A stretch of DNA of 25,165 bases from JAVBQF01 sp031549195 (GCA_031549195.1 JAVBQF010000040.1:1-25165), one strand, 5' to 3'; shown: positions 15,215 through 23,673, counted from the first letter of the stretch. Translations and numbers: made by a program. Notes: generated by a model not told the origin, from the sequence alone.

Positions 15215-15703
15215 ATGGAAAGAATTGTAATAAGTCCAAAGATCATAACACAATTGAGTAAGAGGCCATTATTAAGTCATAAAAATGTGCAACAGCTATT
15301 TAACAAATGTGCAATATCAAGGTTAGAAGAAACAACTGATTATGATTGTTGTCAAAGAGTAGATTCCATTAAAACTATAAGCACTATCACAAGAATTAAT
15401 ATGGATTCTGTAGACGAATATAGAGATAAAATAACAAATATGGTAAATCAATTACCAAGATCATTTGATAGCGATAATGGTAGTGACTTTAAGAATCTTG
15501 CCTTTAACAGACATAAAAAAAGGTGGGCAAAAACACCTTTTGTATTAAATCAATTATTAGCACTTGGCATAGCTTCTGGTACACTTAAACATTTAACAGC
15601 AAATGAGCCATATTATTATGAAAACCCAAATGACCCAACAACTGCACCACATATAAAAACTATACATAGAGTTAGAAGAACTACTCAAAACAAAAATATT
15701 TAA
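15215..15703 (+). CDS. Hypothetical basic protein, 162 residues
   Basis: I take the ATG at 15215 (MERIVISPKIITQ), five bases after GGGGGT; the GTG at 15200 would overlap that ribosome site. The protein is soluble, with no signal peptide or membrane helix. It has CC at about residue 45 and a basic, Tyr-rich tail (HKKRWAKTPF..., NEPYYYENPNDPTTAPHIKTIHRVRR). I do not recognise a family. It has its own near-consensus promoter, diverges from folD across a 100-base region and ends at a bidirectional terminator, so it is a monocistronic gene. Function unknown. Confidence 0.7.
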   Translation: MERIVISPKIITQLSKRPLLSHKNVQQLFNKCAISRLEETTDYDCCQRVDSIKTISTITRINMDSVDEYRDKITNMVNQLPRSFDSDNGSDFKNLAFNRHKKRWAKTPFVLNQLLALGIASGTLKHLTANEPYYYENPNDPTTAPHIKTIHRVRRTTQNKNI

Positions 15704-15722
15704 ACATTGAATATAAAAATTT

Positions 15723-15747
15723 AAAAGAAACTTAGTTTCTTTTTTTA
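15723..15747. terminator. Bidirectional terminator
   Basis: AAAAGAAACT (15723-15732) and AGTTTCTTTT (15734-15743) form an A/T-rich hairpin with a run of Ts reaching 15746, serving the plus gene ending at 15703. On the minus strand it ends the VOC gene, whose stop lies within the T-run. Confidence 0.65.
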
Positions 15748-16533
15748 ATCAATTCTACTCCATTCATCTAACGATTTACCATTACTATCTTTTAATTCCA
15801 ACCATGTATTTTGTCCACCATAGAATAAAAACAAACCGAGCTCATTTGGGCTTTTAAATACAATATCTTCTATTGTAGTATTACTATCTATTTCATTTTC
15901 ATTATCTAGTCTAAGCTTTTCAGCAAATCTTGCAGAATAATTTAAGCTACCATCTTTGTTAAGCTGTGGTCTTTCTTCTAATTTTGCTCCTGAGAGTAAA
16001 ACAAGTTCATCTCTTTTTCTCCAAATGGCTTTACCATATGCATTATCTGATTTTGCAATAAATTCTATTTCACTAACTTCTTTAGTCCATTTATGTTTTG
16101 CTTTTCCTGAAGAAGGTAACTTCCCTTCAGTTTCACTAAGGCTTATCTGCCATATTATGCCAAACTTATCCATTAACATTCCATATAATTTACTGAAGAA
16201 AGTTTCCTCAAGTGGCATAAAAACTTCTCCACCTTCTTTTAGACTATTATATAAAAATTCAACTTCTTTAGCATCACTACTTCCAATTGTAAAAGCAATA
16301 TTATTTCCCATAATATATTCCATATCACTTGGACAATCTGAAAACATAATATTATTACTTCCTATTTTAAGATTAGTATATAGAATTCGATCTCTGTCTA
16401 TTTCTTTTAAATCTTCTCTGGGTGCTTCTCCATAAGTCATCATTTTTGGAACATCTAATTTAAAAACTTTTGCATAGTATTCTACCGCTTCTTTACAATT
16501 ACCATTAAAGTTTACAAAAGCATCAAATGTCAT
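15745..16533 (-). CDS. VOC-superfamily protein (PhnB-like) fused to a DUF4357-like domain
   Basis: The 262-residue protein starts with a PhnB/3-demethylubiquinone-methyltransferase-like VOC domain (about 1-132): FDAFVNFNGNCKEAVEYYAKVF, IMFSDCP, NNIAFTIGSSDAKEVEFLYNSL, and FGIIWQISL at its end. The usual metal ligands look incomplete, as in many PhnB-like proteins. The second half (about 150-262) contains GAKLEERPQLNKDGSLNYSA, an acidic segment and DIVFKSPNELGLFLFYGGQNTWLELK, which reads like a DUF4357-type domain. Function unknown; members are sometimes annotated as glyoxalase or bleomycin-resistance-like. AGAAGGA precedes the ATG by about nine bases. Confidence 0.7.
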   Translation of the reverse strand: MTFDAFVNFNGNCKEAVEYYAKVFKLDVPKMMTYGEAPREDLKEIDRDRILYTNLKIGSNNIMFSDCPSDMEYIMGNNIAFTIGSSDAKEVEFLYNSLKEGGEVFMPLEETFFSKLYGMLMDKFGIIWQISLSETEGKLPSSGKAKHKWTKEVSEIEFIAKSDNAYGKAIWRKRDELVLLSGAKLEERPQLNKDGSLNYSARFAEKLRLDNENEIDSNTTIEDIVFKSPNELGLFLFYGGQNTWLELKDSNGKSLDEWSRID

Positions 16534-16587
16534 ACATATTTCCTTCTTTCTTTCATCTAGTACATATTATATACATAATATACTTTT

Positions 16588-18705
16588 TTATTTAAAAAGC
16601 ATATACTGCATTCTTTCTTTTGTATCATTTATCTTTTCCATGTATTCTGGTAAGTTTAAAGTATAATACAACTTTCCATTTTTATCCATAGATATAACTT
16701 TATTTGAAGAAGGTATCACATCAATTGTATTATACAAAAAGTTATAGTATGGTGACAATTCAACATTCAAATTATTCAATACATATGGCATCAATAAATC
16801 TGGACTTAAATAATCAATGTCATCATAATCCATATTATAATTTCCGATAATTAGAGCCTGGGTATTATATCTTCTATAGATATCCTTTAGTTCATTTCCA
16901 GTATTAAAATAATTACTAGTTTCTAGTATATCAGTACCATCACTTGCCTGTAAGTGTGGTAGGTGATCCCCAAAGAAAACTATAATCGTTTTTTCATCTA
17001 TTGTCTTTATATAATCATAAAGCCTTCCAAGTTGCTCATCCGCCTTGTATATTCCCTCAGCATATGATTGAATAATTCCATCGAGTTCTACTGAATTTTT
17101 ACTTTCAACTATTTCTACATTATAATTTTCATATCTTTCTTTATAATAAGGCATGTGACCACCCATAGTTATTGCCATCATAAATAAAGGATCAGGGGTT
17201 TCAGTTAATGACTTTATTATTTCATCTGTCAAGTATTCATCTGTAACATAACTCTTGAATTCATTATATAAATGCCTTTTTTGTTTTACACTCATATATT
17301 CATAAACTTTATCACAATTATACATATATTTACCTGATGAATTTAGTATTTTTGTATAGTATCCATTGTTATTAAACTCTTTAATTATTGAAGGGTTATC
17401 ATACGAATTATTATTTGTATAAAGTTGCATATAAGGGACATACCCCTTACTAAAGTAATTCATACTTGCCCCAGTTAATATTTGAAATTCTGTATTACCA
17501 GAGAACCCACCATATACAGGTGAAATCATATTAACTAGCTTACCATCCACTGATAGCTTATGAAAATTACTTATAATATCTGTATTAAAAGATACCGTGT
17601 CAAGTTGACCAATATCCCAGAAAGATTCTGAAAATATTGCTATAACATTAGGCTTATCCCAATTACCATCTTTCTTTTTACTACTTTGAAGTATTTCTTT
17701 TAATTCTTCTTCATTATAATTACTTGGCTCGTATCTTCTGGATTCTAAGTATTTTCCATACATTCCTCCAATAACTGTATATTTATCATAATACTTGGTA
17801 TTACTGATTGCTATAGAATAATCTTTCTCATCAGTTGATGCATATACATTATTAAGTAAGAATTTATCAAGTCCATTAATCGGTGTTAATAATACTGAAA
17901 GTATTACAATAGCGCATATAGAAGTTAGCAAATCTGTTTTTAATGATTTACACCTTAGACAATACTTCTTTGATAAAAAGCAGTAATAACCTAATGTTAA
18001 AGTCAAATAAATGGTAGGGTAAAACAAAAATTCTAACATATTTATAAATGTAACATCAATAAAACCTACTGTCTCTGCTGCTCCTTTTAAAAAGTTAATA
18101 TCTGCAACTAATAAAGTATCACTTGTATAAAATATTCTTGATTGATTAATAAGAAATAAAAGCAAGAATATTATTGATAAAATTACATTAGCTCTAAATG
18201 TACTTCTAGTAACAATTGTTATAATTGCATAAATAGAATATATTATTAAAATAGTAATAACTAGTGAGCTTAATGATATGTTAAAGTTTATATTACCAAA
18301 TGTACAAATCTTATAATAAACTTCTGAAGAAAGCATTATAAATAAAGGTATCAGAGCACTAACTAATGCATTTATTCTCTTATCTTCTTTATCTTTCTTG
18401 TCCTTTTTACCATATAATTTATAACTTATGAACAAACCAACGTATCCAAATATTATAGAAAATAATACTGATAGGCCATTAATAGAAAAAGAAAACAAGT
18501 AAAAATAAACTAATAATACTATTAATAGAATAAATGGCAAATCACATTTTACTTTTTTTAAATATCCATATCCAATGCAAATTAATAAAAATAATATTGG
18601 GCATAATATCATACTGAATAAGTTGTTTCCAAGTAATGGTAAAAGTGTTAATAGCATTAATACCACTATAGAAAATATATAATTGTTTTTTAATAACTTC
18701 TTCAT
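16588..18705 (-). CDS. LTA-synthase-like membrane sulfatase (alkaline phosphatase superfamily)
   Basis: I place the start at 18705 because AGAGGT lies six bases before this ATG. The upstream in-frame ATG at 18735 lies inside prsW. The 705-residue protein has about nine N-terminal hydrophobic segments (to about residue 280) and an extracellular sulfatase domain (about 350-700). It shows NVIAIFSESFWD (E360, metal), then VYGGFSGNTEFQILTG, where the nucleophile normally Thr (GxT..EF) is S402, and FFGDHLPHL near the end. LtaS-type enzymes transfer glycerophosphate from phosphatidylglycerol to wall polymers, but canonical LtaS has five helices, so this is a variant and the exact substrate is unknown. 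It follows prsW by eight bases. Confidence 0.85.
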   Translation of the reverse strand: MKKLLKNNYIFSIVVLMLLTLLPLLGNNLFSMILCPILFLLICIGYGYLKKVKCDLPFILLIVLLVYFYLFSFSINGLSVLFSIIFGYVGLFISYKLYGKKDKKDKEDKRINALVSALIPLFIMLSSEVYYKICTFGNINFNISLSSLVITILIIYSIYAIITIVTRSTFRANVILSIIFLLLFLINQSRIFYTSDTLLVADINFLKGAAETVGFIDVTFINMLEFLFYPTIYLTLTLGYYCFLSKKYCLRCKSLKTDLLTSICAIVILSVLLTPINGLDKFLLNNVYASTDEKDYSIAISNTKYYDKYTVIGGMYGKYLESRRYEPSNYNEEELKEILQSSKKKDGNWDKPNVIAIFSESFWDIGQLDTVSFNTDIISNFHKLSVDGKLVNMISPVYGGFSGNTEFQILTGASMNYFSKGYVPYMQLYTNNNSYDNPSIIKEFNNNGYYTKILNSSGKYMYNCDKVYEYMSVKQKRHLYNEFKSYVTDEYLTDEIIKSLTETPDPLFMMAITMGGHMPYYKERYENYNVEIVESKNSVELDGIIQSYAEGIYKADEQLGRLYDYIKTIDEKTIIVFFGDHLPHLQASDGTDILETSNYFNTGNELKDIYRRYNTQALIIGNYNMDYDDIDYLSPDLLMPYVLNNLNVELSPYYNFLYNTIDVIPSSNKVISMDKNGKLYYTLNLPEYMEKINDTKERMQYMLFK

Positions 18706-18713
18706 AAATACCT

Positions 18714-19547
18714 CTATTTTAATTTTTTCCCACAATTGGTGCAGTAAGTTCCAATTACTTTTTCCTTACAGTAAGGACAATATTCAAGTTGTGAGTCTGT
18801 CTCCTTTGAAAGTGTTAATTTATAATCATTGTACTGATAAGGAGCTGGAGCTTTTATATTAGTCATTACCCGAGACAATTGCTTTATTCGCCTAAAAGAT
18901 ACAATATATAAAATAATTATAAATGCTATATATATAAGTATCAATACTCCTTCTTGAGATAGTAAACAAAAATCAAATATTCCATGTAATATAATTGGCA
19001 TTACAAAACTTAATAACTTATACTTTCTACTTTGGGAATGATTACCATTCTCGCTAGTCAATTTAGCTAAGCCTAAATAATAGCCCATAAATACTCCAAA
19101 AAACATGTGCCCTGGCACTGACAATACTGCTCTTATAATTGCCACTCCTGCCCCACCTATCATAACATATAATATGTTTTCAAAAGTAGCAAACCCAAGA
19201 GAGACAAATACAGAATAAACTATGCCATCATATACATGAGTAAAATTATCATTGCTCCAAGAGGTTTTGTATGTTACAAACCACTTTGCCCCTTCTTCAA
19301 TTAATGCTATACCAAACAACGAAGATATAAAAATCTCAAATATTGTTTGATTATTAGTAATACCAAGCCCAAATTCTTCTAGGACTATTTCTATTATGAA
19401 TACTGGTATAATAATAAAGATCCCTAATAAAAAAAGTTTAACTAATAACTTTTTAGGTTCTTTCTCCACAACATCTTTTTTATATACATAGCTTCCAAGT
19501 AAAAAAGAAGGTAATATAGCAAGTATTAGTAAAAATAAATATACCAT
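18714..19547 (-). CDS. PrsW-family intramembrane protease with C-terminal zinc ribbon
   Basis: The 277-residue polytopic protein matches the PrsW family of glutamic-type intramembrane proteases. Motifs are ALIEEGAKW (E84-E85-x-x-K88), FATFEN (E123), RAVLSVPGHMFFG (H147) and MPIILHGIFDF. B. subtilis PrsW cleaves anti-sigma factor RsiW. Here the C-terminus adds a zinc ribbon, C257, C260, C269 and C272 (CPYCKEKVIGTYCTNCG). No anti-sigma gene is adjacent. Downstream is an LTA-synthase-like gene, suggesting an envelope-stress or wall-polymer role, by inference. The start is chosen because GAAGGTG precedes it, and a good promoter lies upstream. Confidence 0.85.
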   Translation of the reverse strand: MVYLFLLILAILPSFLLGSYVYKKDVVEKEPKKLLVKLFLLGIFIIIPVFIIEIVLEEFGLGITNNQTIFEIFISSLFGIALIEEGAKWFVTYKTSWSNDNFTHVYDGIVYSVFVSLGFATFENILYVMIGGAGVAIIRAVLSVPGHMFFGVFMGYYLGLAKLTSENGNHSQSRKYKLLSFVMPIILHGIFDFCLLSQEGVLILIYIAFIIILYIVSFRRIKQLSRVMTNIKAPAPYQYNDYKLTLSKETDSQLEYCPYCKEKVIGTYCTNCGKKLK

Positions 19548-19574
19548 ATTAGCACCTTCTCTTTCTATTTTATT

Positions 19575-19603
19575 ATTATAGCACCTTCCACTATTTGATT
19601 CAA
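19575..19603 (-). promoter_or_regulatory. prsW-operon promoter
   Basis: Minus strand TTGAAT (19603-19598), 17 bases, TATAAT (19580-19575). The ten bases GAAGGTGCTA that form the prsW ribosome site occur a second time 29 bases upstream (plus-strand copies 19550-19559 and 19579-19588), inside the promoter. Confidence 0.65.
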
Positions 19604-19622
19604 TTTAAATTTGGAGTATAAT
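19595..19622 (+). promoter_or_regulatory. Promoter of the Lys-rich protein gene
   Basis: TTGATT (19595-19600), 16 bases, TATAAT (19617-19622). Its -35 overlaps the -35 of the divergent prsW promoter, so the two are likely to compete for polymerase. Confidence 0.6.
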
Positions 19623-19644
19623 TCTATATATAAGTGGTGAGTTT

Positions 19645-20982
19645 ATGAATGAAAATAAAGGTGTAATTGGTGGTAAAAGGGATAATATTTTAAGAAAGTT
19701 GCACAAAAAAATCAAAGATTTAAAATCAAGAAGAGAAGAAAAGAAAAAAAAGGAGAAAGAAAAAAAAAGAATTCTTTTGAAAGTATTTTTAATATTTTTT
19801 GCTTTGTTTTCTAAATTTTTTAAAGGTAGCGAAAAAAAGGAAGAAAAGGAGGATACTAGACCTAAAGAAAAAGGTAAAGAATCTATCAGAAATAGTCAAC
19901 CAACTGATAATACAAAGATAAGAGAAGAGAAAAAAAAGACTAGCAGACCAAACGGAGCCAGAGAATATGGGGAGAAAAGTAAAGAAAAAGATTCAACTCA
20001 TCAATGGGACTTGCCAAATAATCAAGACATTGAAACTGTAAAAATAAAAACCGATGCAATTTCATTAATTGAAAGAGCAAAAGATACAATTGATAAATTA
20101 GGTAACACCGCTAATCCAAAAGACATAGAGGAAATTCAAGAATTAATAGATAATCTTAAAAACTCTCTAACTAAAAATAAGATAGAGGAAATTAAAACCT
20201 TATCAAAGAGTTTAGAAAGTAGATTAAAATTAGTTAAACCATTGTCTCAAAACTATCCAATTGAATACCAAAATATTGATCAACCACCAATAACCTTTCC
20301 ATTTCCAACAATTAGAAAAAGCTATTTAAATGAAAAAGAAAATACTAGTTCAATAGATAGATCAACAATTGAAAATCAACTATTTGAAGATAATTGTATT
20401 AAATCACCTGTCAATAAAATACCTGCAGAAGATAAATCAATTAAAGATAAAAAAGTGCCTAGCAAATTAAACATAAACACTAATAAACTAACTTCAATAT
20501 TTGAAGGAAATAAGAAAAAAAGCAACAAGTTTAGTCTTACTAAAAATAAAATATTTTTAGTAAAACCAAGTAAGCTAAAAAAAGCTAATAGCGTTGCCAC
20601 TCAAACACTATCAGCAATCAAAGCTAGTAATTCTACTAGTGAAATTAAAGAAAAAGCTAAATTAGCAATACAAACATTAATATTAACAAAACTAATACAA
20701 AAATTGATAATTCCAGTATCAAAGAAAGAAAAGGAAGATACATTAAAAGTTGAGGAAGAGTTTAAAAGATGTATGGATAATAATAATAGAATTGAATTAT
20801 TATTGAGTCAAAGTCTTTCTAACATTAAAAATATTAGACAATTTTTAATAAATAATTATTATAATAACCTTGCTGACAAAGAACTTTTTGAATTAATGGG
20901 TGAATTAGATGAAATAGAAATTGAAATACTCGGTAGTTTAAATCAAAGAAAGCAAGTATCAAATACAAAGAAAAAGATATAA
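19645..20982 (+). CDS. Lys/Glu-rich single-pass membrane protein, unknown function
   Basis: The 445-residue protein has a very basic N-terminus (Lys/Arg/Glu repeats, residues 11-42), one hydrophobic helix (about 43-59, ILLKVFLIFFALFSKFF) and a second charged stretch (61-120) of low complexity. A helical region follows (about 135-195, with DTIDKLGNTANPKDIEEIQEL), then a disordered part and a C-terminal helical bundle (about 330-430) ending in basic residues. I do not recognise a family. Composition agrees with its neighbours apart from the Lys enrichment, so transfer is not indicated. AGTGGTGAG precedes the ATG. It converges with the SpoIID gene, the stop codons being two bases apart. Confidence 0.75.
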   Translation: MNENKGVIGGKRDNILRKLHKKIKDLKSRREEKKKKEKEKKRILLKVFLIFFALFSKFFKGSEKKEEKEDTRPKEKGKESIRNSQPTDNTKIREEKKKTSRPNGAREYGEKSKEKDSTHQWDLPNNQDIETVKIKTDAISLIERAKDTIDKLGNTANPKDIEEIQELIDNLKNSLTKNKIEEIKTLSKSLESRLKLVKPLSQNYPIEYQNIDQPPITFPFPTIRKSYLNEKENTSSIDRSTIENQLFEDNCIKSPVNKIPAEDKSIKDKKVPSKLNINTNKLTSIFEGNKKKSNKFSLTKNKIFLVKPSKLKKANSVATQTLSAIKASNSTSEIKEKAKLAIQTLILTKLIQKLIIPVSKKEKEDTLKVEEEFKRCMDNNNRIELLLSQSLSNIKNIRQFLINNYYNNLADKELFELMGELDEIEIEILGSLNQRKQVSNTKKKI

Positions 20983-20984
20983 CA

Positions 20985-22331
20985 TTATTTTTGAATTATG
21001 CTAACTCCCTTATAATAGTGAGTTAGTATTTGTTTGTATGAATATCCATTATTTGCCATTCCATTCGCACCATATTGACTCATACCAACACCATGACCAT
21101 ACCCTCTTGTAGTAAATGTTACTTTGTCTTCACTAAATACCATATCAAAGTCTGTTGATCTAAGACCAAATAAATTTCTAATATCTACCCCAGTATATGT
21201 TTTATCATCAATAGTTATTGAACTAACTCTTCCACTAGTATTTCTATTTATTGATTGAATTTCTGTATCCTTATTTATAGTTAATCCAAATATATTACTA
21301 ACAACATTAAATTCTTTGTCAACACTTCTTAAATAGCTAGATGCATCCTTATCCCAAGGACTATTAACGCTTTGAAGATAAGCTATATCATTACCCCATA
21401 CTTCTTTTGCACTTTCAGTATGACCGTTGCTAGTTGAATGAAATACTGCATCAATCAAACCTCCATTATAAGTAACAACTTGTCCTTTTGTATCATTAAC
21501 AGCATTTTTAATCTTATTATAATAAGTATCATAACCAGAGCCCCATAATGCTTTTAACTGGTTATTATCACTATATGCCTGAGTAGATACTGTATCAGTT
21601 AGTTTTCTCCCCATTTGTATAGCCCTTAAAGTATAAGTCCTAGCTGCTACTGCTTGAGCTTTTAAAGCTTCACTGGAAAATGATGCAGGCATTTCAGCAC
21701 CTACAACACCAATTAAATATTCTTCAAGTTCTATATTAAGCACACTACCATTGGAACGACTTACGCTCACCATAGTTTTATTTTCTACTGGAGGTTTTGG
21801 TGCTGATTCAGTATTACTTGTTTGATTAGTATTTGAATTAGTTGTATTAGATTTTGATGTATCAACAGGTGCTGTATTACTTTTATTATTAGAACTATTA
21901 CTAGAGCTTGTACTAGCTTTACTGTTAGTATTTGTATTGGTACTAGAAATAGCAGAATTATTAGTTGTATTCTTATTTTCAGTTGCTTGTTTGTTACTAG
22001 AAGCCTTTTCTTCTTTTGAAGCAACTTTCCCTTCGCTAATTTTTGCTGCAACTTCATGTGATATCTCTTTGTTAACACTATTACCAAACCTATCGCTAGC
22101 ACTGACTGGATTTGCTAATATAACTGTACCAAGTAAAACTGTTCCTACTATTACTACTACTTTAGTTCCATCGAATCTGATTTTTTTATTTTTCATATAA
22201 CTATATATATTCTCAACAAGTCCATTTTTTCCATCTTTTGAACCCATTTTAGCAAATTCATAATTATAATCTAAATAAATATATAAAATTTCCTCATTAT
22301 TTATACTTAATATGTCATGACTAGTTATCAT
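20985..22331 (-). CDS. SpoIID/LytB-domain protein with cytoplasmic N-terminal extension
   Basis: The 448-residue protein has a 56-residue N-terminal segment (MITSHDILSINNEEILYIYLD... , presumably cytoplasmic), one membrane helix (about 57-78, VVVIVGTVLLGTVILANPVSAS), a long Ser/Thr/Asn/Lys linker (about 90-180) and a SpoIID domain (about 190-448). The domain shows GVVGAEMPASFSSEALKAQAVAARTYTLR (around 210-235), AYSDNNQLKALWGSGYDTYYNKIKNAV, VFHSTSNGHTESA, and near the end TRGYGHGVGMSQYGANGMA. SpoIID is a peptidoglycan lytic transglycosylase acting in forespore engulfment; LytB-like relatives occur outside sporulation. The long start is supported by GGTGAT before ATG 22331. Confidence 0.9.
   Translation of the reverse strand: MITSHDILSINNEEILYIYLDYNYEFAKMGSKDGKNGLVENIYSYMKNKKIRFDGTKVVVIVGTVLLGTVILANPVSASDRFGNSVNKEISHEVAAKISEGKVASKEEKASSNKQATENKNTTNNSAISSTNTNTNSKASTSSSNSSNNKSNTAPVDTSKSNTTNSNTNQTSNTESAPKPPVENKTMVSVSRSNGSVLNIELEEYLIGVVGAEMPASFSSEALKAQAVAARTYTLRAIQMGRKLTDTVSTQAYSDNNQLKALWGSGYDTYYNKIKNAVNDTKGQVVTYNGGLIDAVFHSTSNGHTESAKEVWGNDIAYLQSVNSPWDKDASSYLRSVDKEFNVVSNIFGLTINKDTEIQSINRNTSGRVSSITIDDKTYTGVDIRNLFGLRSTDFDMVFSEDKVTFTTRGYGHGVGMSQYGANGMANNGYSYKQILTHYYKGVSIIQK
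20998..21029 (+). terminator. Terminator of the Lys-rich gene inside the SpoIID coding end
   Basis: ATGCTAACTC (20998-21007) and GAGTTAGTAT (21020-21029) form a ten-base-pair stem with one G-U and a 12-base loop, followed by TTTG. It lies 16 bases past the plus-strand stop and within the last codons of the opposite SpoIID gene. Confidence 0.5.
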
Positions 22332-22370
22332 AATATCACCAGTATTATTATTTACTATTTTTTTTTAATT

Positions 22371-22407
22371 ATTAAATAAAAAGCATATATTAAATAATAA
22401 ATGCTTT
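22371..22407 (-). terminator. Terminator of the beta-sandwich gene pair
   Basis: On the minus strand AAAGCATTTATT (22407-22396) and AATATATGCTTT (22391-22380) pair with one mismatch around a four-base loop, followed by a T-rich stretch. It overlaps the stop of the 111-residue gene and precedes the SpoIID gene by 40 bases. Confidence 0.7.
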
Positions 22408-22741
22408 AAAAAATAATATCCTCTAAATAAACCTTATCGTTATCTATAAATATAGAACTTTTTTCATAAGATTTATAACCATTTCTAATTGCTTTAATAT
22501 AATAAGTATCTGGCCTTATATTATAAAAGAAATATTTTCCATCACTTGTACTTTCTGTCTTATAAACTTCTTTATTGTCTTTTTTTCTTATAAGAGAAAT
22601 TTTTGCATCTTTTACATAGTTTATTTTATTATAGGAAATATAGATACACATACCACATAAACAATTATATTTTTTTTTAAAAATTATATTTACCTCTTTA
22701 TCTTCTTTTTTTTCTACTTTAAAGTCAATTGATGTTTGCAT
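22406..22741 (-). CDS. Small carboxypeptidase-regulatory-like domain protein, no signal peptide
   Basis: The 111-residue protein has an N-terminal hydrophilic segment (MQTSIDFKVEKKEDKEVNI...) with a Cys pair (about 28-32), then a transthyretin-like CarboxypepD_reg/CnaB-type beta-sandwich (about 40-111): DAKISLIRKKDNKEVYKTES, DGKYFFYNIRPDTYYIKAI and YKSYEKSSIFI. No signal peptide or membrane helix is evident. It overlaps the stop of the upstream 287-residue gene by one base (TAATG), so it is translationally coupled and shares its fold. They are probably parts of one structural assembly. Location and function unknown. Confidence 0.75.
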   Translation of the reverse strand: MQTSIDFKVEKKEDKEVNIIFKKKYNCLCGMCIYISYNKINYVKDAKISLIRKKDNKEVYKTESTSDGKYFFYNIRPDTYYIKAIRNGYKSYEKSSIFIDNDKVYLEDIIF

Positions 22742-23604
22742 TACACAGTCACAGATTCTTTTGACTTTATCACATAGTTGCCTTCTTCTACTCCTCCAAA
22801 CATGTATCTACCATCACTGTTTGTATATGTTACTTGTACAAGCTCTAAACTACTATCTATTACTCTATAAAGACCAACATAAGCATTAGCAACGGGAATA
22901 TTTTCCTCATTTGTTATGAGTCCACTTATTGTACCAAAATCACTTGTTACTTCCTCTGATAATGTAATATTTTGAAGTAATCTTGCTCCACATGACAATG
23001 TAATGTTGCTTAACTCTATGGTTGTATATCCAACCTGTTCAAACACCAATCTATAAGTTCCACTTGGAATATCTTCTAATACATAATCACCAAGTTCATT
23101 TGAAAATGTTATTGCTGTTGCTGTATCACTTATGCATACTGAATTAAACAAAGATACCCTAACATCACTTATTGGATTACCTGATTCATCTAATACTTTT
23201 CCATAAACAACATTTAATAACTCATTTGGATCAGTAGTTAATACAATATTTTGAGTCATTGGCAATACTGAAGAAACAGTTATATTTATATTGTTTGCAA
23301 GGTAAAATCCCTCTTTTACTGCTGATATCTTATATTCACCAAATGGAATATTAATAATGCTGTATTCTCCATTAACATTAGTCTGTGTATGGAATAAAGG
23401 TAATCCATTTAAATCAAATATTTTAACAGTTGCATTACTAACCCTTGCTCCAATTAAATCATTTGCTGCAAATACTACACCTGCAACTATTCCTCTTAAT
23501 ACTTCCTCATATGGGGAAAGAACTAAATTTTCATTTAATTCATCTCTATTAACAGTTAATTCATCTGTTGTAGAAAGTGCATATTTATCGTTAATTACTG
23601 GCAT
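22741..23604 (-). CDS. Three-repeat carboxypeptidase-regulatory-like protein, no signal peptide
   Basis: The 287-residue protein consists of a short N-terminal segment (MPVINDKYALSTTDELTVNRD) and three transthyretin-like CarboxypepD_reg units. They lie at about 39-115 (GIVAGVVFAANDLI..., GEYSIINIPFGEYKISAV), 130-215 (YGKVLDESGNPISDVRVSL..., LGDYVLEDIPSGTYRLVFE) and 223-287 (ISGLITNEENIPVANAYVGLY..., GRYMFGGVEEGNYVIK). Such units are structural beta-sandwiches. There is no signal peptide or anchor, which is unusual for proteins built this way and points to an internal or spore-coat location, or export by another route. A strong AAAGGAG site precedes the ATG. A CATATTATA upstream (23643-23635) resembles a spore-type -10, weakly supported. 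Confidence 0.8.
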   Translation of the reverse strand: MPVINDKYALSTTDELTVNRDELNENLVLSPYEEVLRGIVAGVVFAANDLIGARVSNATVKIFDLNGLPLFHTQTNVNGEYSIINIPFGEYKISAVKEGFYLANNINITVSSVLPMTQNIVLTTDPNELLNVVYGKVLDESGNPISDVRVSLFNSVCISDTATAITFSNELGDYVLEDIPSGTYRLVFEQVGYTTIELSNITLSCGARLLQNITLSEEVTSDFGTISGLITNEENIPVANAYVGLYRVIDSSLELVQVTYTNSDGRYMFGGVEEGNYVIKSKESVTV

Positions 23605-23673
23605 TTTTTATCTCCTTTCTTTCCTACAATATAATATGCATCAATCACACATTCAAATGGTCAAACCCCCAAC

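Noticed and set aside
21785..22200. Overlapping frames in the Ser/Thr-rich linker of the SpoIID gene
   Set aside because: The repetitive AAC/AGT/ACT-rich linker opens other frames by composition alone.
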